From: SSC3 sp035477015
GTDB taxonomy: Bacteria > Actinomycetota > Actinomycetes > Propionibacteriales > Nocardioidaceae
DNA: 10,198 nt
NCBI GenBank assembly: GCA_035477015.1
Contig: DATILB010000473.1
Span: 1 to 10,198, forward strand
Reading direction: 5' to 3'
Position 1 is the first letter of the stretch; each line of letters starts with the position of its first letter. The position numbers and the translations under genes are program-made. Below, piece by piece: positions 5,772 to 10,198 of this stretch. Below the pieces are notes generated by a model. The model made no database searches. It was given only the letters and a program-made list of their open reading frames with translations, and had not been told where the DNA came from.

Positions 5772-6094
5772 CCCTCCGAGCCGCCCGCCACCTCGTAGGA
5801 CCACAGCTCGGAGCTGATGCCCACAGGCTTCTGCGCCTCCCCGCCGGAGCGCTCGGAGGCGTCCTTGTGGCCGTGCGCGAAGGACTTGGACGACACCCAG
5901 GTCTGGAACGACTCCTCGTCGGCCCAGCGAGTGACCACCAGCCACTGGGTGCGGTCGTCGGTGGGCTTGAGCAGCTCGAAGCCCTCGAAGCCGGGCTGGT
6001 CGTCGACCGCGCCGGCTCGTGCCGCGAAGCGCTTGGCCAGCTCGTCGCCGCTGTCGGCAGGCACCGTAATGGCATTGATCTTGATGACGCTCAT
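5768..6094 (-). CDS. MhuD/IsdG-like heme-degrading monooxygenase (ABM fold)
   Basis: A 108-residue ferredoxin-like dimeric monooxygenase. The N-terminus MSVIKINAITVPADSGDEL and the following KRFAARAGAVDDQPGFEGFELLKP closely resemble M. tuberculosis MhuD as I recall it, and residues corresponding to its active site are kept: N7, W66 (FQTW), R26, and a histidine in FAHGHKDA (H76, or H74) as the axial heme ligand. It would break heme to release iron, using oxygen and an electron donor, in the cytoplasm. The ATG follows GGGAGGA at 7 bases. It overlaps the upstream cystathionine lyase-family gene by four bases (ATGA), so the two are translated together. Its TAA stop interlocks with the gpsA stop. 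The residues 77-92 are longer and more polar than in MhuD. Heme as substrate is inferred from the triad; other antibiotic-biosynthesis monooxygenase activity is the alternative. Confidence 0.8.
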   Translation of the reverse strand: MSVIKINAITVPADSGDELAKRFAARAGAVDDQPGFEGFELLKPTDDRTQWLVVTRWADEESFQTWVSSKSFAHGHKDASERSGGEAQKPVGISSELWSYEVAGGSEG

Positions 6095-7155
6095 GACGGA
6101 ATCCTCCCAGGCAGTGCGGCGAGCGCCGCGGACAGGTCGTCCCAGAGGTCGTCGACGTCCTCGATACCGACCGAGAGGCGGATGAGTCCGTCGGGGATCG
6201 TGGCCGGCTCGGTCTTCCAGCGGCGCCGCCGCTCGAAGGTCGACTCCACCCCACCGAGGCTGGTGGCATGGACCCAGAGCTGGGTCGAGCGCGTGAGCAG
6301 GTCGGCAGCCATCGCGTCCGCCATCACTACCGCCACGATCGCCCCGAACCCGGGGTAGCGCACCTCGACCAGGGCCGGGTGGCCCTCGAGTCGGCGTACG
6401 AGCTCCTGGGCGTTGGCCTGCGCGCGCTCGAGCCGCAGCGGCAACGTGCGTAGCCCGCGGAGGGCCAGCCACGCCTCGAAGGCTCCTGGGATCGCCCCGA
6501 CCATGTCACGACGCGTCTTGAGCACGTCGTACAGCTCGTCGGAGCCGGTGACCACCGCACCCATCACGAGATCGCTGTGGCCGGCGATGAACTTGGTCGC
6601 CGAGTGCACGACGAGGTCCGCCCCGAGCGCGAGGGGCTGCTGGAGCAGGGGAGTGGCGAACGTGTTGTCGATGACGACGTAGGCGCCGGCCGCGTGCGCA
6701 GCGGCGATTACCGGCGCGAGCTCGACCACCTCGAGCGCCGGGTTGGTCGGGGACTCCAGCCACACCAGGGCGGCATCGTCACAGGCCTTGACCAGGGCCT
6801 CGGTGTCGGTCACGTCGACAAGCTGGGTGCGGAGCCGGCCCCGTGACTCGAGGTCGGCGAGCTGCGCGATGCTGCCGAGGTACGCGTGGCGAGGCGCGAC
6901 GACCTTCGCGTCGTTGCCGACGAGGTCGAGGACGGTAGCCACTGCGGCCAGGCCCGAGGCGAACGCCAGGCAACGGCCGCCCTCCAGGGCACCGAGCGCG
7001 TCCTCGAACGCCGTCCACGTCGGGTTGCGGTAGCGGCCGTACTCGAGGTCTCCGCCCGCGACGTACACCGAGGCCATGGTGATCGGTGCGTTGAGCGGGC
7101 TGTCGGGCTCGTGCGGCGGACGTCCGGCTGTGACTGCGACGGTTGCGGGCTTCAT
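6091..7155 (-). CDS. cystathionine gamma-lyase/synthase-family PLP enzyme
   Basis: A 354-residue fold-type I PLP enzyme of the Cys/Met metabolism family, acting on cystathionine, homocysteine or related substrates (lyase more likely than synthase). Seen are YGRYRNPTWTAFEDALGALEGG (39-60), FASGLAAV (65-72), ESPTNP (134-139), VIDNTFATPL with D163 for the pyridine nitrogen (161-170), HSATKFIAGHSD with the Schiff-base lysine K188 (184-195), SLGGVEST (299-306) and IRLSVGIED (325-333). It is shorter than the usual 380-400 because the segment after VRYPG (266-270) is trimmed: the usual HP-H-ELA...QM region is missing. The ATG at 7155 lies exactly 6 bases after a TAGGCT -10 and has no ribosome site, indicating a leaderless message. 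It diverges from ddl and overlaps the heme-oxygenase-like gene downstream. Substrate choice cannot be fixed from sequence alone. Confidence 0.9.
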   Translation of the reverse strand: MKPATVAVTAGRPPHEPDSPLNAPITMASVYVAGGDLEYGRYRNPTWTAFEDALGALEGGRCLAFASGLAAVATVLDLVGNDAKVVAPRHAYLGSIAQLADLESRGRLRTQLVDVTDTEALVKACDDAALVWLESPTNPALEVVELAPVIAAAHAAGAYVVIDNTFATPLLQQPLALGADLVVHSATKFIAGHSDLVMGAVVTGSDELYDVLKTRRDMVGAIPGAFEAWLALRGLRTLPLRLERAQANAQELVRRLEGHPALVEVRYPGFGAIVAVVMADAMAADLLTRSTQLWVHATSLGGVESTFERRRRWKTEPATIPDGLIRLSVGIEDVDDLWDDLSAALAALPGRIPS

Positions 7156-7161
7156 GGCGCC

Positions 7162-7167
7162 AGCCTA
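7162..7167 (-). promoter_or_regulatory. -10 element of a leaderless promoter for the PLP lyase operon
   Basis: On the minus strand the sequence reads TAGGCT, GGCGCC, ATG. The six-base gap puts the transcription start on the A of the start codon, the classical actinobacterial leaderless layout. No Shine-Dalgarno match lies before the ATG. Confidence 0.6.
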
Positions 7168-7190
7168 GGAGGCCGCGCCGGCAGCGTGGC

Positions 7191-7210
7191 GGGAGGTCTT
7201 CGGGCCTCTC
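7191..7210 (+). other. UUCG-capped hairpin in the lyase/ddl divergent region
   Basis: GGGAGGTC-TTCG-GGCCTCTC can fold as an 8-bp stem (two G-U pairs) closed by a C(UUCG)G tetraloop when transcribed rightward. The opposite strand would have A-C mismatches. It lies upstream of the predicted ddl start, so it would appear in RNA only if a start upstream of it exists. Function unknown; it may be chance in GC-rich DNA. Confidence 0.25.
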
Positions 7211-7267
7211 GCGCCTGCGTGCGTGGCGCCCGCGTCGTCCGGAGCCGCGCTCGGCCAATGCTGCTTG

Positions 7268-7273
7268 TAGGGT
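7268..7273 (+). promoter_or_regulatory. candidate ddl -10 element
   Basis: TAGGGT fits TANNNT and ends 10 bases before the ddl ATG, predicting a leader of only about 3-5 bases. The AGGG within it is too far away, and in the wrong place, to be a convincing ribosome site. No -35 hexamer is evident. Confidence 0.4.
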
Positions 7274-7283
7274 CGATGCCACC

Positions 7284-8408
7284 ATGAGCGATCTGACCCG
7301 CAAGCCGAGGGTGGCCCTGCTGTTCGGCGGCCGTTCCAGTGAGCACGCGATCTCGTGCGTGACGGCAGGCAGCGTCCTCCAGGCGATCGACCGAGGCCGC
7401 TACGACGTGGTCCCCATCGGCATCGCCCCGGACGGTCGCTGGGTGCTCGAGTCCGGGGACCCCGACCGGCTACGGATCAGCAGTTCCGACGCCCTCCCGT
7501 CCGTCGACAAGAGCCTGGCTCCGGTCACGATCGCCAACGACGGCGTCGGTAGCGAGCTGGTCGTCCACGAGCCGGGAGAGGTGCCGCGCACCCTCGGCGA
7601 GGTCGACGTGGTGTTCCCGCTGCTGCACGGGCCGTTCGGAGAGGACGGCACGGTCCAGGGGCTGCTCGAGATGGCCGGAGTGAAGTACGTCGGTGCCGGC
7701 GTGCTGGCGTCCGCCGTCGGGATGGACAAGCACTACATGAAGGTGGTCTTCCAGGCCCAGGGGCTGCCCGTGCTGCCCTATGCGGTCATCACGGCCCGCG
7801 ACTGGGAGGCGGACCGGGCGGCGTGCCTGGAGTCCGTCGACTCCCTGGGCTACCCGGTCTTCGTGAAGCCCTGTCGTGGCGGTTCGAGCATCGGAATCAG
7901 CAAGGTCCGCTCCCACGACGAGCTCGTCGCAGCGATCGAGGAGGCGCGGCGCTGGGACCCGAAGGTCATCGTCGAGGCGGGTGCCGGCGAGGGCGCACGC
8001 GAGATCGAGTGCGGCGTGCTGCAGGGCTTCGGCACGAACCCCCCGGATGCCTCTGTCGTTGCCGAGATCACGGTCGACCCGCAGCACGACTTCTACGACT
8101 TCGAGGCCAAGTACCTCCCCGGGGACACCGGCATCGACGTGCCGGCCAAGCTGGCAGACCACCTCACCGAGCGGGTCCAGGCACTGTCGGTGCGCGCCTT
8201 CGAGGCGCTGTCGTGCGAGGGTCTGGCCCGCGTCGACTTCTTCCTGCTGCACGACGACCGCCTGGTCGTGAACGAGATCAACACGATGCCCGGCTTCACG
8301 CCGACCTCGATGTTCCCCCGCATGTGGGCTGAGTCGGGCGTCGACTACCCGGCGCTCGTGGACCGGCTGATCCAGCTGGCCCTCCACCGCCCCGAGGGGC
8401 TGCGTTAG
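7284..8408 (+). CDS. ddl: D-alanine--D-alanine ligase
   Basis: Ddl joins two D-alanines with ATP for the peptidoglycan pentapeptide and is the target of D-cycloserine. The 374 residues are typical of the long Ddl form of actinobacteria. Motifs are LFGGRSSEHAIS (13-24), PLLHGPFGEDGTVQG (112-126), VGMDK (145-149), YPVFVKPCRGGSSIGIS (190-206; ATP-grasp loop), FYDFEAKY (270-277), ARVDFFL (315-321) and VNEINTMPGFTPTSMFP (329-345) with metal ligands and the D-Ala2 site. In the loop, Cys196 stands where Ala (KPARGGSS/KPANQGSS) is usual. The ATG at 7284 starts the MSDLTRKPRVALLFGG terminus; an open frame continues upstream without meaning. The TAG stop interlocks with the TAA of the convergent DUF3515 gene. 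Mycobacteria also keep ddl near gpsA and a DUF3515 gene. Confidence 0.97.
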   Translation: MSDLTRKPRVALLFGGRSSEHAISCVTAGSVLQAIDRGRYDVVPIGIAPDGRWVLESGDPDRLRISSSDALPSVDKSLAPVTIANDGVGSELVVHEPGEVPRTLGEVDVVFPLLHGPFGEDGTVQGLLEMAGVKYVGAGVLASAVGMDKHYMKVVFQAQGLPVLPYAVITARDWEADRAACLESVDSLGYPVFVKPCRGGSSIGISKVRSHDELVAAIEEARRWDPKVIVEAGAGEGAREIECGVLQGFGTNPPDASVVAEITVDPQHDFYDFEAKYLPGDTGIDVPAKLADHLTERVQALSVRAFEALSCEGLARVDFFLLHDDRLVVNEINTMPGFTPTSMFPRMWAESGVDYPALVDRLIQLALHRPEGLR

Positions 8409-8878
8409 CCCGTACACCCCTGGCCGGCGGTCGTGTGAGCCGTGATTGCCGGCCCGAGGTCCACCTGGGCGGGGGCCGTCTGGTCGTACTCCGCCGGCAC
8501 GACGATCTCGATCGCCGGCTGGCGTCCGACGGTGGTCGCGATGAGGGCCTCGTCGGACTCCTCGAAGTACCAGTCCACGCCATCGATGGACGTGCAGTTG
8601 GTCATCAGGTGGTCGGGCTTGCCGACCCCACACGTGACGACGATCGGCGGGTCGCCGTACGCGGCGCCGAACGCGCCCTCGCTCTCGACCCGCTCTTGGT
8701 CCCCCACCCGGTCGGGCAGGGTGTCCACGAAGTCGCGGCAGGCGGCCGCGTCGGCTTCGCTCAGCTCCGGGGCGTCGATCTCCACCGGGCCGCTGCAGGC
8801 AGCCAGACATGCGACAGCGCCCGCGATCGCTAGGACGGGGCGCTGTCGAGTCAGGATCAGATGTGTACGACGGGACAC
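8405..8878 (-). CDS. DUF3515-family lipoprotein
   Basis: A 157-residue predicted lipoprotein of unknown function. The N-terminus has a basic n-region (SRRTHLILTRQR), a hydrophobic core VLAIAGAVACLAAC and a lipobox LAAC with C28 as the lipidated residue. The rest would face outward. Family marks are the conserved CRDFVDTLPDRV (47-58), AYGDPPIVVTCGVGKP (73-88), NCTSIDGVDWYF (94-105) and VPAEY (127-131). Three further cysteines (C83, C95, C155) plus C47 could form disulfides outside the membrane. The GTG at 8878 is the only start giving a complete signal peptide. It overlaps the end of the Lrp-domain gene by 22 bases, which implies co-transcription. A weak point is that no ribosome site is clear. 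The gene between ddl and thiL in mycobacteria (Rv2980) is, I recall, of this family. Confidence 0.85.
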   Translation of the reverse strand: MSRRTHLILTRQRPVLAIAGAVACLAACSGPVEIDAPELSEADAAACRDFVDTLPDRVGDQERVESEGAFGAAYGDPPIVVTCGVGKPDHLMTNCTSIDGVDWYFEESDEALIATTVGRQPAIEIVVPAEYDQTAPAQVDLGPAITAHTTAGQGCTG

Positions 8879-9093
8879 GTCAGGGTGCGCGTGATGCCGG
8901 GAATGCTCTGCACCTTCGCCACGACCAGCTTGCCGAGCTCGTCGACGTTGCGCGCCTCGGCGCGGACGATCACGTCGTACGGACCCGTCACGTCCTCGGC
9001 GCGAGTCACGCCTTTGACATCGGCGATCGCAATAGCAACCTCGGCGGCTTTGCCGACGTCGGTCTGGATCAAGATGTAGGCCTGAACCACCAT
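8857..9093 (-). CDS. stand-alone Lrp/AsnC effector-binding (RAM) domain protein
   Basis: A 78-residue protein that is just the RAM/AsnC ligand domain, without the helix-turn-helix of full Lrp regulators (about 150 residues). The pattern is QAYILIQTDVGKAAEVA, then IADVKGVTRAEDVTGPYDVIVRAEA (23-47; G37-P-Y-D40 being the typical turn) and DELGKLVVAKVQSIPGITRT (51-70). Such small proteins form ligand-binding oligomers that may bind amino acids and either act alone or join full Lrp proteins. The ATG at 9093 has an excellent ribosome site AGAAGGAG 6 bases upstream. It leads a two-gene unit with the DUF3515 lipoprotein and diverges from thiL. Ligand and partner are unknown. Confidence 0.9.
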   Translation of the reverse strand: MVVQAYILIQTDVGKAAEVAIAIADVKGVTRAEDVTGPYDVIVRAEARNVDELGKLVVAKVQSIPGITRTLTCPVVHI

Positions 9094-9132
9094 GCTCGGC
9101 TCCTTCTGGTGTCGTGGCAGTCGTCACTCGAC

Positions 9133-9138
9133 AACCTA
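9133..9138 (-). promoter_or_regulatory. candidate -10 for the Lrp-domain/DUF3515 operon
   Basis: Read on the minus strand, TAGGTT fits TANNNT and predicts a start near 9126, giving about 33 bases of leader that contains the AGAAGGAG ribosome site. A TTCCTG 18 bases upstream (9157-9162) is a weak -35. The 89-base divergent region to thiL holds nothing else clear. Confidence 0.4.
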
Positions 9139-9182
9139 CCCTGCGGGATGCCGCGGCAGGAATATGGGCTTGAATTGGCGCC

Positions 9183-10145
9183 ATGCCGTCGCCCGACACG
9201 ATCCCCCCGAACACGACCCCCGGCGACCTCGGCGAGTTCGGTCTGGTTCACGCGCTGACAACTCGCTTCGCACAGGCCGGGCACGTCATCGTCGGCCCCG
9301 GCGACGACGCCGCCGTGGTCGCCGTACCCGACGGCAGGGTCGTGATCTCGACCGACCTCCTCGTGGACACCCGCCATTTCCGACGGGACTGGGCCTCCGC
9401 GACGGACATCGGACACAAGGCGGCGGCGCAGAACCTCTCCGACATCAACGCCATGGGCGGTACGGCGACGGCTCTCACCGTCGGACTCGCGCTGCCTGCC
9501 GACCTACCGGTGGCCTGGATCCTGGAGATGGCTGACGGGTTCGCGGAGGAGTGCGCGCTCGTGGGTGCGTCGGTGGTCGGCGGCGACATCACCCGGTCCA
9601 ACGAGCTGATGATCGCGGTCTCGGTCATCGGGTCAGTGACAGGCAATCCGGTGCTGCGCTCCGCTGCGCGACCCGGTGACGTGGTCGCGCTCTGTGGTCG
9701 CCAGGGCTGGGCCGCTGCCGGGTTGGCCGTCCTCGGTCGTGGGTTCCGCTCGCCACGTGTGCTGGTCGAGGCGCACCGCCGTCCGGAGCCGCCGTACGCC
9801 GCCGGCCCGATCGCCTTGTCGCTCGGTGCCACCGCGATGATCGACGTGTCCGACGGGCTCCTCGGCGACCTCGCGCACATCGCCGAGGCGTCTGGAGTGG
9901 CCATCGACGTACACACTGCGGCCTTCGAGATCCCCGAGCCGCTACAGGCCGTGGGCGCCGCGACCGGTGTCGACCCGATGACCTTCATCCTCACCGGCGG
10001 GGACGACCACCCGCTCGCGGCCACCTTCCCTTCGGGGACTGAGCTGCCGCCTATGTGGACGGTGATCGGGGCGGTCGCCGAAGGGGACGGGGTGACCGTG
10101 GACGGCGCGGCGTACGACGGCCCGACCGGCCACACGCACTTCTGA
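9183..10145 (+). CDS. thiL: thiamine-monophosphate kinase
   Basis: ThiL phosphorylates thiamine monophosphate with ATP to the cofactor thiamine diphosphate in the cytoplasm. The 320 residues agree with the family (about 310-330). AIR-synthase-fold motifs are GDLGEFGLVHAL (14-25), VGPGDDAAVV (37-46), STDLLVDTRHFRRDW (56-70), AAQNLSDINAMGG (81-93), GGDITRS (133-139), DVSDGLLGDLAHIA (221-234) and LTGGDDHPLAATFP (270-283). The last is GGEDYEL in most bacteria, an Asp-Asp-His variant here. The ATG at 9183 is the first in frame and has no ribosome site; a TTGAAT (9170-9175) ends 7 bases before it, so a leaderless message is possible though the second base departs from TANNNT. No TPP riboswitch fits in the 89-base gap. 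Confidence 0.96.
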   Translation: MPSPDTIPPNTTPGDLGEFGLVHALTTRFAQAGHVIVGPGDDAAVVAVPDGRVVISTDLLVDTRHFRRDWASATDIGHKAAAQNLSDINAMGGTATALTVGLALPADLPVAWILEMADGFAEECALVGASVVGGDITRSNELMIAVSVIGSVTGNPVLRSAARPGDVVALCGRQGWAAAGLAVLGRGFRSPRVLVEAHRRPEPPYAAGPIALSLGATAMIDVSDGLLGDLAHIAEASGVAIDVHTAAFEIPEPLQAVGAATGVDPMTFILTGGDDHPLAATFPSGTELPPMWTVIGAVAEGDGVTVDGAAYDGPTGHTHF

Positions 10146-10198
10146 CCTGTTGACCCGACATTGGTATGGATGGCGTGGCCTATAGGTCACCCAACCCA

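Noticed and set aside
7470..8810. 446-residue minus-strand open frame over ddl
   Set aside because: Arg/Asp/Gly-rich antisense frame with no domain; ddl motifs are unambiguous on the plus strand.
9094..9182. TPP riboswitch upstream of thiL
   Set aside because: The 89-base gap lacks the conserved CUGAGA thi-box core, and the thiL message looks leaderless.
10146..10198. Promoter or new gene after thiL (TTGACC at 10150, TATAGG at 10181)
   Set aside because: The spacing of 25 bases is too long for one promoter, and the window ends before any coding signal.
1..10198. Mobile element, prophage or defence island
   Set aside because: No transposase, integrase, tRNA-associated attachment site, terminal repeats or toxin-like genes are visible; codon use is even across the window.

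Overview
This is a high-GC chromosomal segment from an actinobacterium, most likely a Nocardioides/Aeromicrobium-type member of the Propionibacteriales. Evidence for this includes strong G/C third-position bias, GTG and TTG starts, TANNNT -10 elements placed 6-7 bases before start codons (leaderless genes), an HU protein with a long Lys/Ala tail, and a coenzyme F420 gene. It carries no phage, transposon, CRISPR or RNA gene that I can see. It is a core-genome region, and its gene content recalls (from memory) the Mycobacterium tuberculosis neighbourhood running from leuC-leuD-hupB through fbiD, gpsA and ddlA to a DUF3515 gene and thiL, with local inversions, losses and insertions.

Layout. 1-1456 (+): the 3' part of leuC and complete leuD, the two isopropylmalate isomerase subunits, with a candidate dispersed repeat between them. 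1552-2256 (-): a GNAT acetyltransferase with a predicted leaderless GTG start. 2257-2524: an AT-richer divergent control region holding a clear hup promoter and two related dyads. 2525-3025 (+): hup, ending at a 16-bp terminator hairpin (3044-3077) shared with the convergent unit. 3077-3897 (-): cofC/fbiD (F420 synthesis) followed by a tightly coupled 64-residue OB/cold-shock-like protein. 3989-5771 (+): a plsC-type acyltransferase and gpsA, one base apart, which form a glycerol-3-phosphate to phosphatidic acid module. 5768-7155 (-): a leaderless cystathionine lyase-family gene overlapping by ATGA a small MhuD/IsdG-like heme-degrading monooxygenase. 7284-8408 (+): ddl (D-Ala-D-Ala ligase). 8405-9093 (-): an orphan Lrp/AsnC effector-binding (RAM) domain overlapping a DUF3515 lipoprotein. 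9183-10145 (+): thiL (thiamine-phosphate kinase). The last 53 bases hold no gene I can call.

How the genes fit together. Most are housekeeping: leucine synthesis, nucleoid structure, F420, phospholipid precursors, peptidoglycan precursor and thiamine diphosphate. The less ordinary points are the coupling of a PLP sulfur-amino-acid enzyme to a heme oxygenase-like protein, the coupling of FbiD to a tiny OB-fold-like protein, the HTH-less Lrp domain beside thiL, two convergent gene pairs that end with the same interlocked TTAG stop overlap, and the repeat-built HU tail. I see no convincing evidence of a wholly new multi-gene system. The best candidates for under-described biology are the two coupled pairs.
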